Positions 41,318 through 52,348 of a stretch of 64,000 nt of DNA are shown here, one piece after another. The first letter of the stretch is position 1. Every line of letters begins with the position of its first letter. A model generated the notes under the pieces. It did no database searches, had not been told where the DNA came from, and was given only the letters and a program-made list of their open reading frames with translations. Both the position numbers and the translations under genes were made by a program. The DNA comes from Alternaria dauci (lineage: Eukaryota; Ascomycota; Dothideomycetes; Pleosporales; Pleosporaceae): contig NC_091272.1 in NCBI RefSeq assembly GCF_042100115.1, positions 1,054,001 through 1,118,000 on the forward strand, in the 5' to 3' direction.

Positions 41318-42908
41318 CTAGCTGCAAGTACCCGATCCGCTCTGGCAACCGGAACCACAGTGTCCTGTAGTAGAGCCGCACCATCCGTACTGCGAGCAAC
41401 AGTTACCGAATGTAGAGCCAGCACAAGTAGCACCTCCCTGAGTTCCGCAAGTACCATCAGTAGAGACCTGCTTAGTAGGGGCTGGAGTGGTAGGAGCTGG
41501 CGCAGGGGCAGTTGTGCCACTGCCACTGCCAGTGCAAGTGCCAAAGGCAGAGTTGCAGCCAGCGCTGCAGTGACCAGCGGATGATCCACACCATCCGTAC
41601 TGGGAGCAGCAGTTGCCAAAAGAAGAACCAGCGCACGTTCCCTTGCCAGAGCCGCACTGTCCATCGGTAGAAACAGGGGTGCTGCCACTGCCACCGCCAG
41701 AGGTAGGAGGAGGGGTGGTAGAACCGCTCTCGCCAGAAGTACGGTACCAGTTGGCCTCGGGCTCACCCATGCACTCGCCCATGGTGACACCGCGGTAGCC
41801 CTTGGACTTCAAGTATGAAAGCATATATCCGGTAAGGTTAAGGGCAGTCTGCTCGTGAATGTCGTGGGCGATAGCGAGACGGTGGCCGGAGCTGGGACCG
41901 CCAGCCGTGGAGTCAAGGACCCTCTTGAAGTTGTCCTTGGCAACCTGGATGTTGGCGAGCTGGTTGTAGTCATCCGTGTCCAGATCGAAGTAGCTGACGA
42001 CGTATCCCAAGTTCTTCATAACGGTCTGGCAAGCGGCGTTGCAAGACGAGTAAGGAGGACGCATGTATGTAGGGTACTTTCCAATGATGTTGCGAATAGC
42101 CATCTCGTTCTTGACCATCTGGTCGTAGCGTTGCGCATCAGTGATGATGCTGAGATCCTGGTGGGACCAGGTGTGGGATGCGACTTGGTGACCATCAGCA
42201 ACCATGCGCTTGATCACGTTGGACCATTGCGCTGTGCTGTCGATGGCGCCCTTGCCAAGGTTGATACCAGTCACGAAGAAGGTAGCCTTGAAGCCGGCAG
42301 CGGCGAATTGATCGAGGACGCGGTCAGTGTAAATATATGGACTAAGGTTTTATTAGTCGAGTGTTGAGGTATGGCGGGGTGAAAGAGCTTACCCGTCGTC
42401 GTAGGTGATGGCGACTGTTCCAGCCTTCTTGCAGGCGTAAACACCACCACCTCCATATGCGACACTGCCCTTTTGAGGACGAGCGTCGTTGCGGGTGCTA
42501 GCTCCAGCGGGTGTCTTGTTGCCATCGCAAGCTGGGCCAAAATCAATCAAGCAGTCGGGAGCCTGGCAATGTTCCTTTGTAGTTCCGCAGTAGCCCTTTT
42601 TCCAATTAGCACTTGCAGGTATCAAAAGTCGAAGACCAACATACGGCACCCGAGCAGCAGTATCCTGTAGCACACTTGGCATTGCCGAAGCTAGGTCCAC
42701 AACGTCCGTTTTGACCACCTTGGCGTGTTTCCAACAGACCGCCCCTGGGCGCAGGAGGGTGTCGAAGCGTACGGGGAGCGACGGGAGCTTTGAAGTCGTC
42801 GAGCAAGTCTCTGGGTAGACCAAAAATCTTAGGCGCTCCTGGGATTCCACCATGAGCTGCCACCAAAGGCGCAATCACACCGACAGCAAAGACGTCTGTG
42901 AAACGCAT
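41318..42908 (-). CDS. Secreted chitin deacetylase (CE4) with three CBM18 modules
   Basis: The enzyme removes acetyl groups from chitin, giving chitosan, which can hide cell-wall chitin from chitinases. Three exons are joined: 42908-42645, 42595-42393 and 42341-41318. The introns are 49 and 51 nt. The product has 496 residues. A signal peptide (1 to about 18) is followed by a CBM18 (about 66-110) that crosses intron 1 (YCCSGA then GYCGT). The NodB domain (about 147-345) has the five motifs: TYDDG (152-156), HTWSH (212-216), RPPYSSC (250-256), FDLDTDD and IAHDIH (314-319). Two more CBM18 modules (about 383-422 and 451-496) carry NCCSQYGWCG. Linkers are Ser/Gly and Pro/Ala rich. All conserved metal and catalytic positions are present, so activity is expected. 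Confidence 0.93.
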
Positions 42909-44008
42909 CTTTTAAGAAATTAGAGAATTAAGGATAAGACTGGTTTCAAGAGTCGGAATAGCGAGAGACAGCTGCCAAAGAAAAAATATTGGCAAAGCGA
43001 GAGACTGATAAAGACCTGAGTCGGAATGGGGCGCAAGAAAACGAAATAACAGGAGAACATATGTACTTATGTGCGCCAGCCCCAGACTCGCATCTCGACC
43101 CATCGATGCAAAAAGACCGGAGAGGCACAACGTTTCTGGCAACTAATGAGCGGGCGGACTAGGGATCGCAGATCAAACAATGTGCATTGTAGCCAAGACT
43201 CGCTCGCGCCGGCAACAGGTGATGAGCACGAATACGAACAAGACGGCGGGCGTGGAACTAGGGTGGATGTTGGGAAGATCCCCACATGGGCGGCGCCGAA
43301 AGCTCGTCTACCGCACTCTACCGACGCCATTGGAACAGCCACTGCTGGAACAAACTCCCTAGCAACGCGGAGCTACCATGGGCAGTACTGCCGTAAGACC
43401 GGGCAGCCGCAGCTGTCACGCTGTCATGCATATCGAGCAAGGACCCAGCGCGATAGGAAATATAGGCGTCCAAGAAGCAATTTGCGACTGCACAATGGCG
43501 CAGCTTGGCTACAACAGACCAACTGTTTGGGATTGATTTAGGGGGGGAGATACGGTACCGAAGTCTGCCAAGGACCGGGAGCCTGCAATGGCGGAACCAA
43601 GATATGCCCAGACACACCTAGCGAGACTGGGCAGGTCTAAAAACAGATCTGCGTGCATGCTATCGAGTCGATAATTTTTTTTCTCGATCCGGTAATACTT
43701 AGTTGCTCTTGATTTTTTGGTTTTTGCGATTTTTGCAGGTTTGCGCTTCGGAAGTTTAAAAAGTGTGGTGGAAATCTGGGGAAGGATGATGCAATGCGGC
43801 AGTCGGATCGGGAGAGTAGCGAAGCCATCGAATGCGTTAAGTGCACCAGCAGTGGCGCTGAGAGATCGCGAGATCTTTTCCTGTTGGCCAGCCCTAGTGC
43901 TGGCTGACTGAAATTCATGCCTTGTGGCCGTATCGTCAAGATTAGCTCGAATGATTTTGCACATCCACTGCACACCGGTGTAGGTATCAATACTCCACTC
44001 TCGTATCA
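42909..44008. other. Intergenic region between chitin deacetylase and Rad4 genes
   Basis: Upstream of the deacetylase and 3' of RAD4. No convincing ORF. Bases 43670-43745 are a run of T-rich/A-rich sequence. Confidence 0.5.
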
Positions 44009-47000
44009 TTACTTGGCTTTCCCCGCTCGCCCTCTTCCCCGTCCAGTCCCTCTGCCTTTGCCACTCCCGCGTCCTCGTGTTGTAGCCTTCTTCCTTGGCG
44101 AATTGCGCTCATTCAGGTCCGTCATATCCGTCTCGTCATCACTTCCTTCGGCAAAAAAGTGGCTCTTGACTTGTGCGTCACTTTTCCTGGCAGCCTTACG
44201 CCTTGGCGCTGAGCGGGTAGAAGGCGGTGGTGTTGGCGGATTCGAGGGCGCATCAGAGAGTGCATCATCGTCAGACCCTGAGTCTGTTACCGTGGATTTA
44301 CGTTTCCGCGCGGATACTGTCGGGGTCTTGGCTCCGCGACCACGTGGACGGCCGCGACCACGTGGACGGCCACGACCACGAACTGAAGCTGTGACAGCTG
44401 ACTTGCGGCGAGTGGCTTGAGGTTCGACTTCTTTTTCTTCCTTTTCTTTTTTCCGTTCGCCTCGCTCGGCCTGTGGCGCATCCGCACCGTCGTCCTCATT
44501 TTCATCCGAATCTCCACCAGATTCGCTAGGCGGCTGCTGCAACGCCTGTGTAAGCGATACTGGTGTGCGATGTGCGCTGTCTGCCACGGATATGCGTGAT
44601 GCGTCCTTCTTCTCGCCGTGATCAATGGTGAGATCGCCATGTCCAGGGTCGTCTTGGCTTGCTGTGAAAAACCCACCAGCCATGTCATCATATTGCCGTG
44701 TCATTTGGGGCGCTTTTTCAGGCATAAAGCCACCGCCAGAAGCCGCATTGTCGTCGCGCACGAAGCCGCCCTCAAAGTCTGTATGGTTCTGGAACACCTC
44801 CCACTGCGACTTCTTTTCTGTAGTCTCTTCCTCTGTTGGCAGTACCAGCTTCTCTTTCGCTGGTAACTCGACATCCTCTCCATACTCTTCTCGCATCCTG
44901 TCTACGATCTTCAGACCACTTGCGAACTTCCTCCATAATCCCAATAAGAACTTCTCCCTCTTTTCTCTCTCCTTTCTCTGCTTCTCCGCCTCTTCAATCT
45001 CCCAAGCATCTATTAGCATGTCCTCGTTTTCCTGCGCAATCACAACGCCAGTTATAACAGGCACAGCGCGCTGCTTGCCAAACTCGAATCCGGTACACGC
45101 TTCCGCGTAGTCGATGTTGAGTTTGCGGCATATGCGCGCTGTGCCTTTGAGTGGAATATGAACAGCGCCTTTCGGCACCATGGTGGGCACGTAAACATCA
45201 ATGTTTCCGTACGAGTTACGTGGGATTTGGCCGTCAACGATAGGGTCGGGAATGATCCAGTCGGTCTGTGCTCTGGAGTAGAGCCCTTGTTTTACTTTAC
45301 CGCCTTCAATACGTTCGCGTTCTTCAATCTCGCGTTTGCGCGTCACTGTGACAGCACGCATGGGCACAAGCTTGAGGGGCTGCTGACCTTCCAGTACTTC
45401 GCGGCCTTCCTTGTGCCAAGACTCTTGAGTCTTGCAATTCACAATGTCCTTCCTGAGGTACACGGGCTCCGACTTCTCGTTGTCGCCTTTGCCAGTGACG
45501 AAGTATCGAACAATTTTCGCGCCGGGTTTGAGTGCTTCTTCCCGACGGAGGTGACGCTCGAGCACGTATTCAGCGGAATTCTTATAGCCCTGCAGCGTCT
45601 CCTTGCCACCTTCTTCGTCCATGTCTTTCTTCTTCTCTGGCTCTTGAGGGACAAGGTCACCCTCGTCCTCAACTTCATCCCATGGTTGACGCTTGTCATG
45701 GGGCCTGGCGTAGGGGCGCAAGAGTGACTTGGCCCAATCCCATTCCTCCCATCGCTTGACCTTTCCATGCTTATTGTGTATCGGTACCTTCTCGACTGGC
45801 ATACGGAAGCCTTTCGTCCGACCAGGCCACTGGTGTTTTGGTAGATAGCGTGTCGTGACATCTTTGGCTGTGCCATCAGAGGAGAAGGCAATGAGGTAGG
45901 CTAATACCTGTCTCGCTTTGTCGGCCGCCGCACCACGGGCGTAAAAGTCCATGAGCTTGTCTGGGGAAGCCGCGCTTGCTATGATCGTCTTAGGAAGCGG
46001 AGATACTGATACCGGAGTATGTGTCAGATGGGAAATAGCTTCTGTCCAGTACGTCGGATATGGTAGCTCTTCGCTATAGTTGCGTGACTTTGGCGACTTC
46101 TTCGCTGGTCTTTCGTCTTCAGAGTCAGAAGAAATAGAGATAACACTGCTTAGATCGCTACTGTTGTCCATGTCCACATCAGTGGATGCTCCGCTCTTCT
46201 TTGTAGCTAAATCAGACTTCGCTTTCGTGTTTGTTGTTGCTGCTTTCGATGCGTCCTTGTCAGCAGGTTTTGCTCTCTTGAGCTTTTCCAGGTTCTTAGC
46301 CCTGCCTTCTTCGCTCTGACTCCAGCCAAACCCAACGGGCTGTAGACTGACTATCATACGAGCCTCAATGCCTAGGCCTCGTAGCAAAGCCGTGAAGAGT
46401 TGCTCTCCCAAGTCTCTACTCCCCTCGCATTTTCGAGCCCTGTCGCGGAAAGCATCTAGACTCTCCACTCGCTCGCCAAAAGTATCTGGATAATCCGGGT
46501 CCTCCCTCCATGCATTGATCTCGGCTTCTAGTGTCGAGGGCGACAGATAACCACGTTTTCGTAGACTCGGAGCTGTGACTCGGAACTTTGACTTCCAATA
46601 CGCAGAAACATATCTTAGTAGCCGAAGTAGAGGATCACCCGCTGACAGGTTCGGAGTTTTCGGTTCGAGTGGCTCGGATGTCGCGCCCCAATCGCGCCCT
46701 TTCCTGTCGCCTTTGCTGCCGATCTTGTCTTTGCCCTGCGGAGTCTTCTTTTTGTCCTCGCGAACAGAGGATCGCTTCTGCGGGCTCTCGTACACCTTGA
46801 TGCCGTTGCTCCCACTGTCCTTCCACTTTCCCTTCTTGTCTTTTGTGGCCTGTTTGGGCAAAGGACTTGGCGCCTTCTGCACAACGACGCAACTGGGTCC
46901 ATTTGTGATGCCTGCATCGGCCCAGTACTTTTCCAGTTCGCGCCAACACCCGGCTGACATGCCTTCGACCAGTATCGTCTGCACTTCCTTGTCCTGTATC

Positions 47001-47551
47001 CAAGCGTTCCTGATGAGGTTGTGGTACATCAAGTACTGTACGTGCATGCAATGCGTGACGTTCCGTATCTGCCGCTGGACCTTGGATGGCCCCTTCTTTC
47101 CATCAGATTTTGTATCAAAGGCAGTCTTCGGTGCGGCGGATAAGGTAAGGGCGATGTCGCCGGTAATGACAGGCGCAGGGCCATGATCCGGTTTCGTGTG
47201 GTGATGCGCACCGAGGGCGTCTTCCCAATCATCGTCCTCGCTTTCATCGCTATCGCCACCAGCTCGCGCCTTCCCTTTCCCCTTATTTGCGCCGTTCAGC
47301 GGAACATCTTCAAACTCGTCCTCGCTGCTCTCTAGCTCTGACGACTCACTGTCGTCATCTTCTTGTTCCAATAATGCTTTTGTTTGCGACAGCGTCCGCT
47401 TGACTTTCGGCAGCGCATCCAGAGTCTGGAAGACAGACTCTTTGCCTCTACGAGCGGGTGCAGAAGGTTTGCGGGCCTGCGCACGCTTCGCCTGCGGCTC
47501 TGGTTGAGGGGAGGCGGATCGCGAGCGCTTTCGAGACAGTATTGGTGGCAT
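44009..47551 (-). CDS. RAD4: Nucleotide excision repair DNA-damage recognition protein Rad4/XPC
   Basis: Nuclear protein that, with Rad23, finds helix-distorting lesions and opens them for repair. The 1180-residue product is encoded by one exon. The N-terminal 120 residues are basic then acidic and disordered. The transglutaminase-like part spans about 155-430, including HCMHVQYLMYHNLIRNAW and the LGIEARMIVSLQPVGF stretch typical of the fold. The beta-hairpin domains follow: BHD1 (KNSAEYVLERHLRREE), BHD2 with DWIIPDPIVDGQIPRNSYGN, and BHD3 with IDVYVPTMVPKGAVHIPLKG. These are the family's best known blocks. The C-terminal tail has AT-hook-like RGRGRPRGRGRPRGRG and ends in Gly/Arg repeats. It stands 295 bases upstream of the aminotransferase gene, same strand. 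Confidence 0.95.
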   Translation of the reverse strand: MPPILSRKRSRSASPQPEPQAKRAQARKPSAPARRGKESVFQTLDALPKVKRTLSQTKALLEQEDDDSESSELESSEDEFEDVPLNGANKGKGKARAGGDSDESEDDDWEDALGAHHHTKPDHGPAPVITGDIALTLSAAPKTAFDTKSDGKKGPSKVQRQIRNVTHCMHVQYLMYHNLIRNAWIQDKEVQTILVEGMSAGCWRELEKYWADAGITNGPSCVVVQKAPSPLPKQATKDKKGKWKDSGSNGIKVYESPQKRSSVREDKKKTPQGKDKIGSKGDRKGRDWGATSEPLEPKTPNLSAGDPLLRLLRYVSAYWKSKFRVTAPSLRKRGYLSPSTLEAEINAWREDPDYPDTFGERVESLDAFRDRARKCEGSRDLGEQLFTALLRGLGIEARMIVSLQPVGFGWSQSEEGRAKNLEKLKRAKPADKDASKAATTNTKAKSDLATKKSGASTDVDMDNSSDLSSVISISSDSEDERPAKKSPKSRNYSEELPYPTYWTEAISHLTHTPVSVSPLPKTIIASAASPDKLMDFYARGAAADKARQVLAYLIAFSSDGTAKDVTTRYLPKHQWPGRTKGFRMPVEKVPIHNKHGKVKRWEEWDWAKSLLRPYARPHDKRQPWDEVEDEGDLVPQEPEKKKDMDEEGGKETLQGYKNSAEYVLERHLRREEALKPGAKIVRYFVTGKGDNEKSEPVYLRKDIVNCKTQESWHKEGREVLEGQQPLKLVPMRAVTVTRKREIEERERIEGGKVKQGLYSRAQTDWIIPDPIVDGQIPRNSYGNIDVYVPTMVPKGAVHIPLKGTARICRKLNIDYAEACTGFEFGKQRAVPVITGVVIAQENEDMLIDAWEIEEAEKQRKEREKREKFLLGLWRKFASGLKIVDRMREEYGEDVELPAKEKLVLPTEEETTEKKSQWEVFQNHTDFEGGFVRDDNAASGGGFMPEKAPQMTRQYDDMAGGFFTASQDDPGHGDLTIDHGEKKDASRISVADSAHRTPVSLTQALQQPPSESGGDSDENEDDGADAPQAERGERKKEKEEKEVEPQATRRKSAVTASVRGRGRPRGRGRPRGRGAKTPTVSARKRKSTVTDSGSDDDALSDAPSNPPTPPPSTRSAPRRKAARKSDAQVKSHFFAEGSDDETDMTDLNERNSPRKKATTRGRGSGKGRGTGRGRGRAGKAK

Positions 47552-47846
47552 TATGGTGCCTGTTTTTCTTTGCTATCGCGACATAGGCACAAAGGTGGTA
47601 CGGTTTGTTTCTGGTAGTCGAAGCTCGATGGCTAGAATGATGACGCACTTTCCCCTGTCGCAATTCCGATCTGGCGGGACGATCTCGTGCAGGGATCTAG
47701 TCATCGCGTGGCACCTTTTCGCGCGGTCACGAGCGTCACGCGTCGCGCGTCATACCAGGCCCTCGCGATGTCCAAGTTTCTAGCACTAATATTTTATTAC
47801 CATACTTCTTAGTCAAGTTTCCACACGGATGATTATTGCTTGTTTG

Positions 47847-49526
47847 CTAGCTCCGATCAGTCCGATCAGTCCGACGAGTCTTGTAGAACTCGATGACCCT
47901 CCTCAGACCCTCTTCCACAGTATCCCTATCCAGTGAAAACAGAAAGCGGAAATTGCCCGGCTTCTCGTCGTGATACGCTTGTCCAGCCGACATCTCCACG
48001 CCATGATCGTAGAGTGCTTGTTTCAGCTCATCCTCTGCCTCCCAAGTTGAGTCGCGTAGACATGCTGACAGATCAACCCAAAGGAAGAAACCAGCATTGC
48101 TGAGGCGCGGGAACATGTCAGTCACTCGTCCTATGAATGTTCAGAAACGTAGAGTCTACTTACGCGTTATGATCTAAAGGAATCCCCGCCTTGTCAAGTG
48201 CCTCAGCCACCAGCTTATGGTTTTCACTCAACACCCTCGCGCTCTCTGTCAAAAACTGGGTGTGCCACTCTTCGTCCTCAAGGATGGTCGTGGCGATAGC
48301 GTCAGTCACTGGCGATGCGCCGTGGAATCGTCTGCAAACACAAGGAAATCAATGTTTAGCCTTCCCTCGGGGTTTCAGCATACGTACGCTAGAGACTGGA
48401 CAGCTTGTCCCAGTTCTTTGTTTCTTGAGATTAAACATCCGAGTCTTAGGCCAGCGACGGCAAAATCCTAACCAACAGAATCAGCGCTGAAGATATTGTC
48501 CAAGTGGAGAGTCACGTTACCTTTGACATTCCATACATCACATGAACGAATTTTTCGTCAATAATACCTGTCACATCAACAGAGAGTACCGACGTAAACT
48601 CTGCATAGGCCGGACCCAAGTCATAAACCGATTGAGCATATATCTCATCGCTGATAAGTTGTATGCCGTGTTTATTACAGAAGCGGAGGATGGCTTCTAT
48701 TGCTTCACGGGGATAGCACCGGCCTGGAAAATCGGATCAGTCCTGCTTTTCTTCCTTGACATGCAAAACTTTTACCAAGTGGATTATGTGGGTTGCATAT
48801 GATAAGTGCCTTTACTTGAATCCTGTTCCGGCCAGCTTCTTCGACAGCGCGCTCGTAATGTTCAACTGCCGCGGTAGTAAACTGGTCTTTGCCATCGAAC
48901 GGGGTATAAACCAGCTTGCAGCTGGGATAAGTTAGTACTTACAGACAGGGTTTTCCGCTTTGATAATACTCATACTCACTTGGACATGCTCGCCATATCC
49001 GGATAGAAGGATCCGTATATTGGCATACCAAGGAGCAAACCATCAGTCTCACCGTCCGTCATACATAGTGACAAAATATCGTTCAAGGCAGTCACACCGC
49101 TGACAAAAGATACCTGGTCCATCGTTACAGCCGATGCGGGCGAGAAGCGCTTGTTGATGAAGGCAGCCATTGCTTGTCGCAAGCGTTTGGATCCGAATGG
49201 GCCGTCATGATAGGTCAAGGTGTCGAAATCAAGACTAGGAATGCACTGAGCCGCGTTTAGAATACAGTTCCCTCGTGTGGTGCTGAGGGCTGACCTTGGT
49301 CTTAATGTAGTCTAGGACCTCTTCTCGCATCAGCAACTGTCAGTCATTAGCATTGGTATTCAGGCTATGACAGTAAGTCCAGCCAACTCAGACTAACGTT
49401 CTCAGCATTTCTGAAAGACACCAGACCTGTTGGGTATTTGGTCTTGTCGTAGAAATGGCCACGATCTTTAGTGTAGCTTGCAGCCAGATCCAAAGCCGCA
49501 TATCTGCGGCCTCGAGTAGACAGCAT
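47847..49526 (-). CDS. PLP-dependent aminotransferase, 1-aminocyclopropane-1-carboxylate-synthase-like
   Basis: Fold-type I PLP enzyme of 428 residues. Eight exons are joined: 49526-49398, 49336-49295, 49245-48980, 48921-48776, 48723-48521, 48467-48388, 48331-48164 and 48099-47847. The introns are 49-64 nt. The intron before the last exon ends at the CTCAG at 48100-48104, not at the nearer CATAG: the latter would make a 33-nt intron and a frameshift, while the chosen one has an ACTGAC branch point. Visible motifs: YDKTKYPTGLVSFRNAEN near the start, SGVTALNDILS, the NPHNPLG loop, LISDEIYA and the PLP lysine K262 in YGMSKDFAVAG. These match the ACC-synthase-like group. In fungi such enzymes are usually aminotransferases of unknown substrate, so ethylene-precursor synthesis is not claimed. 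Confidence 0.88.
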
Positions 49527-51074
49527 ATTCGGTAGGACAGATTTTGAGCTCCGAAGCACCCGACTGTAAGGCGGCGGTGTTCATTAAAGAGCGTCGCGTA
49601 CGAGGCTTTAATTTGCAATGCGGGGCAGCCCCGCATGCAGGCCATTGTTGTGCACAGAGTGCACATCACGGTACCTACCCGAATCATCAAGTTTACAGAG
49701 GGCTGTGATTCAGAGGGCGCAGCGTATTGGAAAGGTTGTCTCCACCCATGACAACGTGCGCTGTGGTGGGGCTTTGCTCACCAGTCCTTGTTCGACAGAT
49801 GCCTGGGAGGCCGCCCGCTCCAAACATGGCAGAACGCCTGAATGACCGATTGGACATGGAACGCGCGTGCAATGTAAAGTATGCGCTATTATCCTCAAAA
49901 GAGGATCAATCTCGAATCAGCTTCATGAAGCCGAGATATGAATAGTAACAAACACAGCTGAAGTGGCTGCCTTGTTTTGTTGTTAAGTCGTGGTGTGTTG
50001 GATCATGCGCGGACTGCAGAGGAGTCGCGTTGTTATATATCGAGCACGCATCCTCAGCCCGAGTTGAACGCAGCTTGAGTCTCTTGTAATTCTTCTGATT
50101 ATCGATAATAATGTTAGACGTCTCTCTGTATCATTTGAGGGCTTACGAACGTTCGTATTACCACCGAGGCATCTGAGTACATCGACAGCCCCCCGGGATC
50201 AAGAAGCAGAAGTTGCCAATATGAAACGAATTTAAAGGCTCTACGAGAGTATATGAACGAAAGCGTGAGAGTTGCAGCTTGGGTTGCAGAGTTTGGTGTT
50301 GCGAATGTCGACTCGATGGCGTCATGGCACGAGAGCACGTGAGAGGAAAAGCAACAGCGAGAACTGGTAAACCTCGAAGTTGGCACTAAAGAACTAACTG
50401 ACCAACAGTCTACCATCGCAATAATTTTCATAGGTATTGGGACCGCCATTTTCTTCATACTCTGAAGGGTGTCAAAATCACGGGCACGGTAGAGCCACAC
50501 AACCCCTCACCAAGTCCCGATACGGTATGGCGTAACCCCGTCAAGGGATTGCGCATCCCTTGATCGCTGCACGGCGCCGTCGTCTGTCACCTCATCACAA
50601 CCTCAGTTTGCACATTTCAACGCTGCAAAAGTGCACTTTCATCACTGCTAACACTCAGACCTGACAGGATTGCAGCAGAAGACACAGCAAGCTAGCCAAA
50701 ATGCTCGACACCTACATCATCAACATAGCCACACCTGCCCGTGACCTGTGGCTCCTCAGGCAGCCGGCCTCCGCAGTCCTCTGCCCGTAGCACGCATCTG
50801 CCCAATTCGACTCTGCGCTCTTCCCTCTACTTTTCTTCCTTCAAGCATTGCTACTCTTCTGCATAGTGTATCGACATTGTCGCCGTCTACTAGACACGCT
50901 GTTGCGCTTCTTACACAACTTCTAGTATTGCAATCACCTCGCTGGTTCTCACATCGTCCTGTCCTTAGGCATCCAGATACACCTCAGAGCATGTACTCAC
51001 TGCTGCTCTGCACAGTGGTTGTTGCTGTCCTCCTTCAGCCGGTGACAGCGTCGAGTCCCTTTGTGGACTTCAGC
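49527..51074. other. Intergenic region with a possible orphan coding exon
   Basis: Divergent region between the aminotransferase (minus) and the zinc-finger gene (plus). A 67-codon plus-strand open stretch (50139-50339) with protein-like composition is discussed in findings. Bases 50580-51000 are pyrimidine-rich and probably hold the 5' UTR of the zinc-finger gene. Confidence 0.4.
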
Positions 51075-51857
51075 ATGTCTGACGCTCCTATGGACGGTTC
51101 CTATGCCGACCTCGACGACATGCTGTGCGAGCTTTGCTGCCTGCCTTTCTTCCAATGTATTCATGCCATAGTAAGACTCCTTCTCTTGCTCTTGTATACG
51201 CTGCTGATAGTCCCAGCCACAAGTCCAGTATGTCGCCGCGAGAACGTTCAACAATGACCTCGGTCTCTTCCCCATGCCGCCGCTCGACTTCGAACAGACG
51301 CCAGCCGACCTAGCACCGCTATACGATTATGTCAACGCTGGTCATGGGCAGCCGTTGATCAACGATTACATGGAGATCATCGATGTGAACGAGACAACGG
51401 TGCAACCAGATACCGTGCAAGCGCACGTGGAAGACATCTACACACCTGGCGATCGGCTAGCTGCACGACGCCCTCGAACCCGCAGGGCAGTCCAAAGGCG
51501 CCAGGCCCCTCGACCCGGCGGGTTTCCTTGCAACACAGATGGCTGCAATAGGACTTTCGACCGTCAATGTGACCTGAAGTAAGCCTCGCTGTGAAAATAA
51601 GGTCAATCGATCGCCAACTGACTGGTTATAGCCGCCACCAAAAGACCCATTCGACAGAGGCTCCTCATGTATGCTCGACATGTAACATGGGTTTCCTGTA
51701 CCCCAAGGACCTCCGGAGGCACCTCCCGACACACAATGACCCGTCGTTGGTGGTTGCCATCAAGCATTATTGTCCTTATCCCGGCTGCGATAACCTCGAT
51801 GGCTTCTCTCGTAGGGATAATCTTCTGCGGCACCAGCGCAAACACCTCAAGAGGTAG
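51075..51857 (+). CDS. C2H2 zinc-finger protein, probable transcription factor
   Basis: Three exons are joined: 51075-51170, 51211-51578 and 51632-51857. The introns are 40 and 53 nt. They give 229 residues. Three C2H2 fingers occupy the C-terminal 95 residues: CNTDGCNRTFDRQCDLNRHQKTH, then C-x2-C...H-x3-H with CSTCNMGFLYPKDLRRHLPTH, and a last one with CPYPGC...RRDNLLRHQRKH. The second intron splits the first finger, and its removal restores it exactly. The N-terminal third is acidic and disordered. The first exon is uncertain: an in-frame ATG at 50991 would add 28 residues with a hydrophobic, signal-like stretch, unexpected for a nuclear protein. The 40-nt first intron is short but its 3' exon is closed upstream by a stop, so splicing is likely. 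Confidence 0.72.
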
Positions 51858-52348
51858 CCGCTGCATGAACTGCACGAATTATGAACCTTTTCGCACCTCA
51901 TTTCCTTTATATGTTTGTTTCATTTTACCACAAAATAGGTTTCCTATGATCTAGGCGTTCGGCACGCATGTTTTACAGCCTCTGGTAATACCCCTTCCCG
52001 ATTTTCATAGCAAGCGCTGCTCATGATTTTTGCGGCCTGCTACTTTGCGCTTTCTGTCATCCAACTATTGTGGATTTGACTCTTGGAAACTTGGATACGA
52101 AAAGGATTATATCGGTTGTCGGCTTCCCTCTCCTTTGTACCTGATGTTCATAGTACTCACGTAACGCAAGTACAAGTTTGTCGATATCGACATCACAATT
52201 AGACCCAATTACATAAGCTCCAACCTGCACCAGCTGCCCGTCACTGCAAGGTCTCTAACCACGTACAACCTCTTTACACACATCGTAGGTTCTCGAGAAT
52301 GTGAACGAGAGGTCCCATACTCTGCCACATCTACTACGCACCCGCCCT
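51858..52348. other. Convergent intergenic region
   Basis: The zinc-finger gene and the BTB gene end here. It is moderately AT-rich and I see no gene. Confidence 0.5.

Noticed and set aside
48120..48163. A 33-nt intron from the donor at 48163 to the CATAG at 48131-48135
   Set aside because: It would create a frameshift and a stop right after the splice, and is shorter than the fungal minimum.
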